The notes below the pieces were generated by a model. That model was not told the origin of the DNA. It made no database searches and was given only the letters and a program-made list of their open reading frames with translations. The position numbers and the translations under genes were made by a program. This document shows, piece after piece, positions 20,907 to 29,179 of a stretch of 64,000 nucleotides of DNA. This stretch comes from Archangium gephyra (GTDB taxonomy: Bacteria > Myxococcota > Myxococcia > Myxococcales > Myxococcaceae): contig NZ_CP011509.1 of NCBI RefSeq assembly GCF_001027285.1, positions 9,014,501 through 9,078,500 of the forward strand, written 5' to 3'. Position 1 is the first letter of the stretch. The number at the start of each line of letters is the position of its first letter.

Positions 20907-21680
20907 ATGCCCCGCTCCCCCACGCGCAAGCGCACTCCGAAGGCCGCGACAGCCCCCAACGTTGCACTGCCCCTGGCCGCGCCCGAGGATCCGGCGCCCG
21001 CGCCCCCGCCTCCCGAGGCTCCGGCGCGCAACACGGTGCGCCGCCTGCGTGCGCCACGCGCCAAGCGCTTCGTCGCGCTGGCCGGCAACATCGGCGCGGG
21101 CAAGACGACGGCGGCGAAGATCATCAGCCAGACCTTCGGCTTCGAGCTCTTCGACGAGCCCGTCATCGATAACCGCTTCCTCAAGGACTACTACGCCAAC
21201 ATGGGGCGGTGGTCCTTCACCCTGCAGCTGGAGTTCCTCATCCGGCGCGTCGAGCACCACGAGCTCATCCACTCGGTGAAGAAGAGCTGCGTGCAGGACC
21301 GCACGCTGTACGAGGATCCGGAGATCTTCGCCAAGTACCTGCACGGCCTGGGGCACATGACGAACGCGGAGCTGGATCTGTACTTCGAGTACTTCCAGCG
21401 GCTCACGCGCACCATCGTGCACCCGGACAAGGTCATCTACTTCGACGTGCCCACGGTGGACGTGCTGCTGGGACGCATCCGCCAGCGCGGCCGCGAGGAG
21501 GAGAAGGGCATTGAGAAGGGCTTCCTGCGCGGGCTCAACGGCTACTACGCCACCTTCCCCATGGTGCTGCAGAACAAGTACGGCGTGGACTGCCTGGTGA
21601 TGGACGTGACGAACCAGGACATCCGCACCGGCCGGGGACGCGAGGAGTTCCTCGACCGGGTCACCACCTTCCTCGCCTGA
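20907..21680 (+). CDS. Deoxynucleoside kinase
   Basis: 257 residues. A Pro/Ala-rich 50-residue N-terminal extension with a basic start precedes the catalytic part. The P-loop is GNIGAGKTT (60-68), the base-contact region is LFDEPVIDNRFLKDYYANMGRWSFTLQLEF, and the DRS-type motif is QDRTLYED at 130-137. The LID-like segment is RIRQRGREEEKGIE. This matches the deoxyadenosine/deoxyguanosine kinase family, which phosphorylates salvaged deoxynucleosides with ATP. The N-terminal extension is not needed for the fold, and an internal start is possible, though no better ribosome site is obvious. The thioesterase gene begins two bases after its stop. Confidence 0.92.
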   Translation: MPRSPTRKRTPKAATAPNVALPLAAPEDPAPAPPPPEAPARNTVRRLRAPRAKRFVALAGNIGAGKTTAAKIISQTFGFELFDEPVIDNRFLKDYYANMGRWSFTLQLEFLIRRVEHHELIHSVKKSCVQDRTLYEDPEIFAKYLHGLGHMTNAELDLYFEYFQRLTRTIVHPDKVIYFDVPTVDVLLGRIRQRGREEEKGIEKGFLRGLNGYYATFPMVLQNKYGVDCLVMDVTNQDIRTGRGREEFLDRVTTFLA

Positions 21681-21681
21681 G

Positions 21682-22209
21682 GTGTCTTCCGTGTCCGAGC
21701 AGTCCGAGCTCCCCGCCAAGAGCGCCCGCGAGTCCGAAGTGGTGATGACGCAGATGATCCTCCCCTCGGACGCCAACGCGGTGAACACCGCGTTCGGCGG
21801 CAAGGTGATGGCGTGGATCGACATCTGCACCGCCGTGGCCGCCCAGCGCCACTGCCGGCAGGTGGTGGTCACCGCCTCCATGGACGACCTGCACTTCCAC
21901 GCCCCCATCAAGGTGGGCTGGACGGTGACGCTGCACTCGCGAGTCATCGCCACGTTCCGCACGTCGATGGAGGTGGGCGTGACGGTGACGGCGGAGAATC
22001 CGCTCACCGGCGAGAAGCACATGGCCACGAGCGCCCTGCTCACCTTCGTGGCCGTCTCGGCCACCGGCCAGCGGCTGCCGGTGCCTCCGCTCAAGCTGGA
22101 GACGGACGCGGAGCGCGAGGCCTTCCGCGAGGCCGAGCTGCGGCGCAAGGAGCGGCTCGCGCGCAAGCACACGAGCCTCGCCTGGCAGAAGCTCATCCGG
22201 CCGGCGTAG
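21682..22209 (+). CDS. Acyl-CoA thioesterase (hotdog fold, YciA/BACH-like)
   Basis: 175 residues from GTG 21682; a GTG nine bases later is an alternative. The hotdog core is clear: MTQMILPSDANAVNTAFGGKVMAWIDICTAVAAQRH carries the N-x-x-G-x-x-x-G-G-x-x-M-x-x-x-D pattern of the acyl-CoA thioester hydrolase family, with the putative catalytic Asn and Asp. VVTASMDDLHFHAPIKVGW follows. Length fits a single-hotdog enzyme that oligomerises. It hydrolyses acyl-CoA to free acid and CoA; chain preference is unknown. It is likely translationally coupled to the deoxynucleoside kinase. A hairpin lies 40 bases beyond its stop. Confidence 0.92.
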   Translation: MSSVSEQSELPAKSARESEVVMTQMILPSDANAVNTAFGGKVMAWIDICTAVAAQRHCRQVVVTASMDDLHFHAPIKVGWTVTLHSRVIATFRTSMEVGVTVTAENPLTGEKHMATSALLTFVAVSATGQRLPVPPLKLETDAEREAFREAELRRKERLARKHTSLAWQKLIRPA

Positions 22210-22580
22210 CGGGCTGAAACACGACGGAGCGAAAACAGCTCCCGCGAACCCCGTGCCTCTCCCAAAGCACGGGGCCCGCGGGCCCTTCGGGCGACCGTTA
22301 CGCTCCGCTGACGCGGAGGGGTCTACACTCCACGAGCGCCGGTGGTCCGCCGAACACCGCGACCCGGGATGCGCCTGTCGACCGAGGGTGCCTCCGGTAT
22401 ACCCGCCGGGTCTGACATGCCCGCCGGCACGGAAACGTCCGGAAGCGGGCAGTGCACGAAACCGGGCGCCTCGGAAGTCAGCCCTCCCCCACGTGACACC
22501 CCGGGAGCTGTTCAGAACCGGTCCCGCGTCCACGACTCCAGTGCCATTGCCTCCCCCCGTCTGTTACGCACCGGGCTGAG
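22210..22580. other. Intergenic region after the thioesterase gene
   Basis: 371 bases without a convincing gene. Its start holds a hairpin CCCCGTGC (22249-22256) / GCACGGGG (22267-22274) with a 10-base loop, probably a terminator. An overlapping palindrome, GGGCCCGCGGGCCC, follows. The rest is GC-rich sequence in which I see no promoter pair; it presumably holds the promoter of the following histidine kinase. Confidence 0.55.
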
Positions 22581-24494
22581 ATGGGAGGAGCAGTGCCTCT
22601 GGAGTCGCAGCAACGCGCGGATACAACGGGTGACTCGCAGCTGGGTGGCGGCAGGTGGAGCAGCTCCTCGCTGATGGACCATGGCTTCGCCGTCCTGGTG
22701 ACGGCCGCGGCCCTCTTGGTCCAGTTCGTGCTGTATCCCTATATCCGGGCCACGCCGTTCCTCCTGTTCTTCGGCGCGGTGATGCTCTCGGGGTGGAGAG
22801 GGGGCTGGGGTCCTGGCCTCCTGAGCGCCGGTCTCTCCGCCGTAGCGGCCAGCTACTTCTTCCTGCCCCCACGGTTCGTGTTCTCCGTGCACCCGCAGGA
22901 CCTGTTGTCGATCGCCTTCTTCCTCGCCATCTCCACCCTCATCACCCGGCTGAACGTGCGCGAGCGGACCGCCCGGGCCGAGGCCGAGGCCCAGCGCGAA
23001 CGCCTCCAGACCCTCTTCATGAGGGCTCCGGCCATCATCGCCATCCACCGGGGCCCCGAGCACGTTTACGAGTTCAGCAACCCCGTCAACGCCCAGCTGC
23101 TCGGCGGCCGGGAGCTGCTGGGCAAGACCGTGAGGCAGGCCCAGCCCGAGCTGGAGGGCCAGGGCTTCTACGAGCTGCTGGACCGGGTGTACCAGACGGG
23201 AGAGCCCGTCTATGGCAAGGAGGCCCTCGCCAGCGTGGGTGACCCCGCCCATCCGCGCACCGGCTACTTCAACTTCGTCTACCAGCCCATGCCCGGGCGG
23301 GACGGAAGGCCGGACGGAGTCATGGTCTTCGGCTTCGAGGTGACCGAGCAGGTGCTGGCACGGCGCAGCCTCGAGCACACCGAGCGGCGCCTGGCCGCCA
23401 TCACCCACAACGCCACGCTGGGACTCTTCATGATGGACGCCCGCCAGCAATGCGTCTTCATGAACCCCGCGGCCGAGCAGATCACCGGCTTCACCCTGGA
23501 CGAGCTGCGCGGCAAGCCCCTCCATGAGTTCATCCACCACACCCGGCCCGATGGCACGCCCTACCCCATGGCGGAGTGCCCCATCGACCGGGCGCTGCCC
23601 ACCCGGGCCCAGGAACAGGGACAGGACGTCTTCGTCCGCAAGGACGGCAGCTTCTACCCGGTCGCCTTCACCGCGAGCCCCATCATCGAGGAGGGCAAGG
23701 CGACGGGGACCGTCATCGAGCTGAGGGACACCACCGAGGACCAGCGCAAGCAGGCCGAGCGCGAGCGGCTCCTGGTCGAGCTCCAGGAGGCGGTGCGCCT
23801 CCGGGACGAGTTCCTCTCCGTCGCCAGCCATGAGCTGAAGACGCCACTGACCCCGCTGAGTCTCCGGCTGCAAGGGCTCGAGCGGAGCATCCGGGCCGAG
23901 CAGGGCTCTCCCATGGCGGAGCGCCTGGGCAAGGAGGTGGAGGTGATGCGCCGGCAGGTGAAGCGCCTGTCGGATCTGGTGAACGAGCTGCTGGATGTGT
24001 CGCGCATCACCACCGGCCGCCTGAAGCTGTTGCTCGAGGAGGTGGACTTCACGGAGGTGACACGCGAAGTCATGGCCCGCGTCCACCCCGAGGCGCAACG
24101 CGCCGGGTGCGAGCTCACCCTCGACACGGACGGGCCCGTCTCCGGCCAGTGGGACCGGCTCCGGCTGGAGCAGGTCCTGACGAACCTGCTGTCCAACGCC
24201 ATCAAGTATGGCGCCGGCAAGCCCGTCCACCTCCGCGTCGAGCAACGCGAGGGCCGGGCCCGGCTCGTGGTCCGGGACGAGGGCATCGGCATCCAGCCCG
24301 AGGCCATGGGGCGCATCTTCAATCGCTTCGAGCGCGCCGTGTCGGAGCGGCACTACGGGGGACTCGGCCTGGGCCTGTACGTGACGCGGCAGATCATCGC
24401 CGCCATGGGCGGCACGGTGAGGGCCGAGAGCACGCCGGACCAGGGCGCCACCTTCACCGTGGAGTTGCCTCTGCGGCCCGTCTCGCAGCCATGA
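22581..24494 (+). CDS. PAS-domain sensor histidine kinase with DUF4118-like membrane region
   Basis: 637 residues. Four hydrophobic helices near 35-130 (HGFAVLVTAAALLVQFVL, TPFLLFFGAVMLSGWRGG) resemble the KdpD-type DUF4118 bundle. Two PAS domains follow at about 150-265 and 272-395, the second reading LAAITHNATLGLFMMDARQQ. The kinase core has VASHELKTPLTPLSLRL (His near 416), N-box NLLSNAIKYG near 534, and G-boxes RDEGIGIQP and GGLGLGLYV. It is a membrane-bound sensor with no adjacent response regulator, so its partner is elsewhere. ATG 22581 lacks a strong ribosome site; the GTG at 22593 is an alternative start. Confidence 0.93.
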   Translation: MGGAVPLESQQRADTTGDSQLGGGRWSSSSLMDHGFAVLVTAAALLVQFVLYPYIRATPFLLFFGAVMLSGWRGGWGPGLLSAGLSAVAASYFFLPPRFVFSVHPQDLLSIAFFLAISTLITRLNVRERTARAEAEAQRERLQTLFMRAPAIIAIHRGPEHVYEFSNPVNAQLLGGRELLGKTVRQAQPELEGQGFYELLDRVYQTGEPVYGKEALASVGDPAHPRTGYFNFVYQPMPGRDGRPDGVMVFGFEVTEQVLARRSLEHTERRLAAITHNATLGLFMMDARQQCVFMNPAAEQITGFTLDELRGKPLHEFIHHTRPDGTPYPMAECPIDRALPTRAQEQGQDVFVRKDGSFYPVAFTASPIIEEGKATGTVIELRDTTEDQRKQAERERLLVELQEAVRLRDEFLSVASHELKTPLTPLSLRLQGLERSIRAEQGSPMAERLGKEVEVMRRQVKRLSDLVNELLDVSRITTGRLKLLLEEVDFTEVTREVMARVHPEAQRAGCELTLDTDGPVSGQWDRLRLEQVLTNLLSNAIKYGAGKPVHLRVEQREGRARLVVRDEGIGIQPEAMGRIFNRFERAVSERHYGGLGLGLYVTRQIIAAMGGTVRAESTPDQGATFTVELPLRPVSQP

Positions 24495-24572
24495 AAAAAG
24501 GGAGAGGGGCGCTCGGTGGAGCGGCTTCCCTCACCCCGGATTCACCGCCACGGGTTGGAACACCGGGACGGG

Positions 24573-24607
24573 CACCCTCACCCCGCCCCTCTCCCGAGGG
24601 GAGAGGG
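24573..24607 (+). repeat. Dispersed palindromic repeat, copy 2 (REP-like)
   Basis: GCACCCTCACCCC lead plus the hairpin CCCTCTCCC-GAG-GGGAGAGGG (24587-24607), same as copy 1. It sits between two convergent genes, just past the histidine kinase and 29 bases before the end of the erpA-like gene. Confidence 0.75.
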
Positions 24608-24636
24608 AGGAGTGGGCCTGGTTCTGCGACGCTGGA

Positions 24637-25023
24637 TCAGGTCGAGAACGAGGTCCCGCAGCCGCAGGAGGACTTCGCGTTCGGGTTGTTGAACTTGAAG
24701 CCCGCGCCCGTCACGCTCGACACGAAGTCGATCTCCGTGCCCGACAGGTAATTGTTGCTCAGCGCGTCCGTCGCGATCTTCACCCCGTCCTGCTCCCAGG
24801 TCAGATCGCCCGCCTTCATCTCGCGCACCAGGTTCAGGTCGTAGCCCAGGCCGCTGCACCCGGCCGGCACCACCCGGATGGAGAAGAAGTAGTCCTGGAA
24901 GCCCTGATCCTGGATGACCTTCTTCACCTGGGCCACGGCGGCCGCGGTGAGCCGCACCGGGCTCGAGGTCTCGCCCTGGGGAACGGCGGTGGTGTTGGAA
25001 GCGGGGGTGGTGGTCGTGTCCAT
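24637..25023 (-). CDS. HesB/IscA/ErpA-type iron-sulfur carrier protein
   Basis: 128 residues from the ATG at 25023 (GGAG upstream). The A-type carrier signature is complete: VRLTAAAVAQVKKVIQDQG at the start of the fold, VVPAGCSGLGYDLNLV with C56, and the C-terminal C120-G-C122 in SSCGCGTSF. These three cysteines bind a [2Fe-2S] or [4Fe-4S] cluster that is passed to target enzymes. A Thr/Ser-rich 20-residue N-terminal stretch is extra relative to E. coli ErpA. No isc or suf genes are adjacent. It might serve the Fe-S enzymes of this strain generally, such as NadA in this window. The exact subtype (ErpA, IscA or SufA) is not resolved. Confidence 0.92.
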   Translation of the reverse strand: MDTTTTPASNTTAVPQGETSSPVRLTAAAVAQVKKVIQDQGFQDYFFSIRVVPAGCSGLGYDLNLVREMKAGDLTWEQDGVKIATDALSNNYLSGTEIDFVSSVTGAGFKFNNPNAKSSCGCGTSFST

Positions 25024-25041
25024 GAGGTTGCTCTCCTTACA

Positions 25042-25064
25042 GGCGCCTTATAACGCCCGGCGCC
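25042..25064 (-). promoter_or_regulatory. TTATAA box flanked by GGCGCC palindromes upstream of the Fe-S carrier gene
   Basis: TTATAA (25048-25053) lies between two GGCGCC copies (25042-25047 and 25059-25064). As a -10 box it predicts a start near 25041, about 18 bases before the ATG. The -35 region is weak, so an activator may be needed. The flanking palindromes could be operator half-sites. Confidence 0.35.
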
Positions 25065-25222
25065 AGAATTTCCATCTGCTCCACCTGCTCCAGGGGTACG
25101 GCTCCCCTCCACTGTCTGAATCTGCCCCCTCGTGGATGCGGGTGCCAGCCCCGCCGCCCGCCCCCATGCCAGGGATGCGAGCGCCCGCCCCTGGACCCCC
25201 CCGCCCGGGTTATACGTGCCCC

Positions 25223-26383
25223 ATGTCCGCCACCTTCCGCGAGCTGCTGTCCGCCACCAGGAAGGAGATCCGCGAGGTCTCCATCGAGGACGTCAAGCGC
25301 CTGCTGGACGCGCGCACCCCCGTGAAGCTCATCGACGTGCGCGAGGGCGACGAGTACGCGGGCGGCCGCCTCCCGGGCGCCGTGCACATCCCCCGCGGCT
25401 TCCTCGAGCTGCGCATCGAGGACAAGGCCTCCCGGGACGAGGAGCTCGTCCTCTACTGCGCCGGTGGCACCCGCTCGGCCCTGGCGGCGCATACCCTTCA
25501 GCACATGGGCTACACGCGCGTGACCTCGCTGGCCGGTGGCTTCAACCGCTGGAGCGACGCCCACTACCCGGTGGAGAAGCCGGTGGTGCTCACCCCCGCC
25601 CAGAAGGAGCGCTACCGCCGCCACCTCATCCTCCCCGAGGTCGGCGAGGAGGGACAGGCGAAGCTCCTCGCCTCCAAGGTGCTGCTGCTGGGCGCGGGCG
25701 GGCTGGGCTCGCCGGCCGCGCTCTACCTCGCCGCCGCGGGCGTGGGCACCCTCGGCATCGTCGACGCGGACGTGGTGGACCTGAGCAACCTCCAGCGCCA
25801 GGTGCTCCACACCCAGGAGCGCGCCGGCCAGCCCAAGGTGCAGAGCGCCCGCGCCGCCCTCGAGGCCCTCAACCCCGACGTGAAGGTGGTGCCCTTCCAG
25901 GAGCGCCTCACCTCGGACAACGTGCTGCGCATCCTCGAGGGCTTCGACCTGGTGCTCGACGGCGGGGACAACTTCCCCACCCGCTACCTGCTCAACGACG
26001 CGTGCCTCATCCAGGGCAAGCCCAACCTCCACGGCTCCATCTTCCGCTTCGAGGGCCAGGTCACCACCTTCGTCCCCCGCCAGGGCCCCTGCTACCGCTG
26101 CCTCTACCCCGCCCCGCCTCCTCCCGAGCTCGCGCCCTCGTGCGCCGAGGCCGGAGTGCTCGGCGTGCTCCCCGGCATCATCGGCCTCTTCCAGGCCAAT
26201 GAGGCCCTCAAGCTCCTGCTCGGCGTGGGCGAGCCCCTCGTGGGGCGCCTGCTCACCTTCGACGCGCTCGGCACCCGCTTCCAGGAGCTCAAGCTGCGCA
26301 AGGACCCCAAGTGCCCCGTGTGCGCGCCCGGCGCCCGCGTGGAGCTCATCGACTACGAGCAGTTCTGCGCCTCGTCCGCCTGA
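25223..26383 (+). CDS. moeB: Rhodanese-MoeB/ThiF fusion, sulfur-carrier adenylyltransferase
   Basis: 386 residues from ATG 25223. Residues 20-120 form a rhodanese domain with active Cys79 in LVLYCAGGTRS. Residues 125-386 form an E1-like adenylyltransferase with nucleotide loop GAGGLGSP (157-164), the DGGDNFPTRYLLND segment, zinc cysteine pairs CYRC and CPVC, and the APSCAEAGVLGVLPGI loop. It adenylates the C-terminal glycine of a MoaD/ThiS-type carrier, and the rhodanese part can supply sulfur. The rhodanese comes first here, opposite to human MOCS3. No ribosome site is seen, and TTATAC lies 8 bases before the ATG, so it may be leaderless. A MoaD-MoaE fusion lies at 60.7 kb. Confidence 0.92.
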   Translation: MSATFRELLSATRKEIREVSIEDVKRLLDARTPVKLIDVREGDEYAGGRLPGAVHIPRGFLELRIEDKASRDEELVLYCAGGTRSALAAHTLQHMGYTRVTSLAGGFNRWSDAHYPVEKPVVLTPAQKERYRRHLILPEVGEEGQAKLLASKVLLLGAGGLGSPAALYLAAAGVGTLGIVDADVVDLSNLQRQVLHTQERAGQPKVQSARAALEALNPDVKVVPFQERLTSDNVLRILEGFDLVLDGGDNFPTRYLLNDACLIQGKPNLHGSIFRFEGQVTTFVPRQGPCYRCLYPAPPPPELAPSCAEAGVLGVLPGIIGLFQANEALKLLLGVGEPLVGRLLTFDALGTRFQELKLRKDPKCPVCAPGARVELIDYEQFCASSA

Positions 26384-26395
26384 AGGAGTCCCCTC

Positions 26396-26728
26396 GTGCC
26401 CATCCCGGAGATCGACCCCGCCACCCTCGCCCAGCAGCTCTCCGGCCCGCCCGAGTCGCGGCCCGTGCTGCTCGACGTGCGCTTCCCCCACGAGCACGCC
26501 TACGTGGCCTTCCCGGACTCGGTGCTCATCCCCCTGCCCGAGCTGGACGAGCGGCACGAGGAGCTGGAGGACTTCCGCGGCAAACGCGTCGTCGTCTACT
26601 GCCACCACGGCGTGCGCAGCCTGGACGGCGCGGCCTATCTGCTCTCGCGCGGCCTCGACGCGGTGTCCCTGCGCGGGGGTATCGACCTCTACTCCCGCGC
26701 GGTGGATCCGAGCCTGCCGCGCTACTGA
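26396..26728 (+). CDS. Single-domain rhodanese-like sulfurtransferase
   Basis: 110 residues from GTG 26396, twelve bases after the moeB stop, so probably one operon. The fold begins with VLLDVRFPHEHAYVAFPDSVLIPL and the active-site loop is YCHHGVRS with Cys69, the residue that carries the persulfide. It lacks a signal peptide. With the rhodanese-MoeB protein it could pass sulfur to a small carrier protein for molybdopterin, thiamine or tRNA thiolation. The stop codon is only six bases from the end of the convergent kinase gene. Confidence 0.9.
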   Translation: MPIPEIDPATLAQQLSGPPESRPVLLDVRFPHEHAYVAFPDSVLIPLPELDERHEELEDFRGKRVVVYCHHGVRSLDGAAYLLSRGLDAVSLRGGIDLYSRAVDPSLPRY

Positions 26729-26734
26729 CGCGCG

Positions 26735-29119
26735 CTACCGGAGGTAGGGCGTCAGATCCACCGTCTTGTCGGTGATGTCGCGGGCCTTCACGTCGACATC
26801 CAGCTGCACCGGCTCCTTGAGCGACGTGCCCTGCAGCATCAGGTGGTGCGTGCCCTCCACCAGTTCCAGCTTCAACCCGGGCTGGTAGAGGCCGAGCTTC
26901 TGACCGTCACGGTAGATCTCGATGCCCGAGACACTGCGCGGCGTCAGCTTGGGACGGAAGTAGCCCATCTGGAAGGTGCGCTCGATGGACTTCGTCTCCT
27001 GGGGCTCGCCGAAGGGCACCTCGATCTCCTCGTAGATGCCCTGCTCCTTGTTCTCCAGGATGAGCGTGTCCTGCACGTGCGCGCCGCCCATGCGGCTGAG
27101 CGGCGTGAAGCCGAGCACCGTGATGGGCTCGGAGCTGCGGCACCGGATGCCGTGACGCACCGACACCTGCACGCGCTGGTTGGACTCGACGTTGAGGTAG
27201 ATGCCCTGCCCGTCCATGGCGGAGCTGCCGAGCATGTCCAGGATGGGCCCGCGGAAGATGACGGCCAGACCCACCAGCGACAGCGCGACGAACACCCCGA
27301 GCAGGTTCTTCAGCGAGGGCAGGGACCGGCCACGCCCAGCGGACCTGGAGCCCTCCTCGTCCTCCACCGGATGCAGGGCGGAGCGCCGACGGGGAGCCAC
27401 GGGCGCCTCGGGCATCTCCACGCGGCTGCTGGTGCGGCGCGGCTTGGGCGCCGGCTCGGGCTGCTGCTGGGCGGACGGAGCCATCCCCGTGCGCCGACGC
27501 ACGGGCTCCGGCGCGCGCACCGGCTCCGGCTCCGGCGGAGGCGGCAACATCGTGCGCTCGGGATCCTCGTCCTCGTCCTCGTACTGCCGGGCCCGTGGGT
27601 TGACGGCCACCGAGGCCCGCGAGGGCCGAGGCTGCGGCACGTCCTCGTCCGCCTCCGGCTCGGCCGGCCGGACGCCCGAGCGGCGAACGGCGGAGGATTC
27701 GGTGCTCCGCCTCGGGACGGCGGCCTCGGGACCGGCCCGGGTCATGTCCTGACGGCTGGGCATGCGCGCCACGGACGTGGAGCCCACGTTGGTGCGGCGC
27801 GGGGCCTCGTTGCTCGTGCGGCGGCGGGGCACTTCCGTGGCCGGAGGCGCTTCCCACTCCTGCACTTCCGGCACGTCCCCCATCGGCAGGGTGGCGGACT
27901 CCGTGCGCTTGTTGACCGCTCCCGCGCGCGTCCCCGTGCGCCGCGACTGCTGCATCTCGCCCGGCGGCGCCTCCCAGTTCATCTCGGCGGCGTTCGTCTG
28001 GGTGCCGGCGCGCGGCTCCATCCGCGAGCTGCTCCGGGGCGGCGGCGGCGGCTCCTCGGGCGGAAGCTCCGGCACCGCGGGCATCGCGGACATCGACTCC
28101 TCGCTGCGAGGCTCCGGATTGCCGCTGCGCTTCTCCTCGTCCAGCCGGTCCGCGAAGAGCGTCTCCATCAGCTCGGAGATCTGCACCGAGCCGGCCACCC
28201 ACCGCTGGCCGACGAGGAACTCCTCCAGCGCCAGCTGCATCTGGCGCGCGTCCCGGTAGCGGTCATCCGCGGCCTTGGCCAGCGCGCGCATCACCACCTC
28301 GTCCAGCTCCGGCGGCACATCCGCCACCTGCGAGGGCGGCAGGATGTTGCACTCCATGGCCGCCTGCAGCGTGCCCAGCTCGGACTCGCGCTTGAGGGGG
28401 CGCGTGCCGGTGAGCAGCTCGTAGAGCACCAGGCCGATGGCGAAGATGTCCGCGCGGTGATCCAACGGCTTGCCCGCGGCCTGCTCCGGCGCCATGTACG
28501 CGAACTTGCCCTTGATGGCGCCCGACTTCGTCGCCGTGGCCTGGTCCGCCGCCTTGGCGATGCCGAAGTCCACCAGCTTCACCGAGCCGTCGAAGCTGAT
28601 GAGGATGTTCTGCGGCGAGATGTCGCGGTGCACCACCTTGAGGGGCTTGCCGTTGTCGTCCGTGCGCGTGTGGGCGTAGTAGAGGCCCTCGCACGCCGAG
28701 GCGACGATGCGGATGGCCAACGGCCGGGCGATCCACCCGCCCGCGTTGTACGCCTTGCGCATCACCCGGCCGAGGTCCTCGCCATGGATGAACTCCATGG
28801 CGATGAAGTACGTGCCGTTGGCCTCGCCGAACTCGTACACCTGGGCGATGTTCGGGTGGTTGAAGCGCGCGGCGATGCGCGCCTCGTTGCCGAACATGCC
28901 CACGAACTCCTGATCCTCCGCGAGGTGCGGGAGGATGCGCTTCACCACGACGTTCTTGGCGAAGCCCTCAATGCCCTTCTGGCGCGCCAGCCACACCTCG
29001 GCCATGCCGCCGGTGGCGAGCTTCTTGAGGAGCTGATATTTCCCGAAAAGTTGAGGGTTCATCCCGGGTTGCTCGCCGGGGGGAGCAAGCGCGAAGTGGA
29101 AGACATCGGAGCGGCTCAT
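26735..29119 (-). CDS. Ser/Thr protein kinase with membrane helix and C-terminal PEGA-like domain
   Basis: 794 residues from ATG 29119 (MSRSDVFHF), or 775 from ATG 29062 (MNPQLFGKYQ); neither has a strong ribosome site. The kinase domain has FGKYQLLKKLATGGMAEVWLA, Lys in VVVKRIL, HRDISPQN and VDFGIAKA, so it is expected to be active. About 300 residues of Pro/Arg/Glu-rich linker follow with a run of prolines. A single helix (LLGVFVALSLVGLAVIF) precedes a beta-rich domain with PEGA-like GIEIYRDGQKLGLYQPG repeats. Myxobacterial kinases of this kind sense periplasmic or surface cues. It is divergent from the gene at 29180. Confidence 0.9.
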   Translation of the reverse strand: MSRSDVFHFALAPPGEQPGMNPQLFGKYQLLKKLATGGMAEVWLARQKGIEGFAKNVVVKRILPHLAEDQEFVGMFGNEARIAARFNHPNIAQVYEFGEANGTYFIAMEFIHGEDLGRVMRKAYNAGGWIARPLAIRIVASACEGLYYAHTRTDDNGKPLKVVHRDISPQNILISFDGSVKLVDFGIAKAADQATATKSGAIKGKFAYMAPEQAAGKPLDHRADIFAIGLVLYELLTGTRPLKRESELGTLQAAMECNILPPSQVADVPPELDEVVMRALAKAADDRYRDARQMQLALEEFLVGQRWVAGSVQISELMETLFADRLDEEKRSGNPEPRSEESMSAMPAVPELPPEEPPPPPRSSSRMEPRAGTQTNAAEMNWEAPPGEMQQSRRTGTRAGAVNKRTESATLPMGDVPEVQEWEAPPATEVPRRRTSNEAPRRTNVGSTSVARMPSRQDMTRAGPEAAVPRRSTESSAVRRSGVRPAEPEADEDVPQPRPSRASVAVNPRARQYEDEDEDPERTMLPPPPEPEPVRAPEPVRRRTGMAPSAQQQPEPAPKPRRTSSRVEMPEAPVAPRRRSALHPVEDEEGSRSAGRGRSLPSLKNLLGVFVALSLVGLAVIFRGPILDMLGSSAMDGQGIYLNVESNQRVQVSVRHGIRCRSSEPITVLGFTPLSRMGGAHVQDTLILENKEQGIYEEIEVPFGEPQETKSIERTFQMGYFRPKLTPRSVSGIEIYRDGQKLGLYQPGLKLELVEGTHHLMLQGTSLKEPVQLDVDVKARDITDKTVDLTPYLR

Positions 29120-29179
29120 CTTAGGCGACGGGCCAGAGCGAGGCAAAGACGGCCCGCAGGAATCCGCTGGTTCCCTCTG

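Noticed and set aside
22342-22674. A possible small gene upstream of the PAS histidine kinase
   Set aside because: The frame overlaps the kinase start in a different frame, has no recognisable motif and low-complexity translation.
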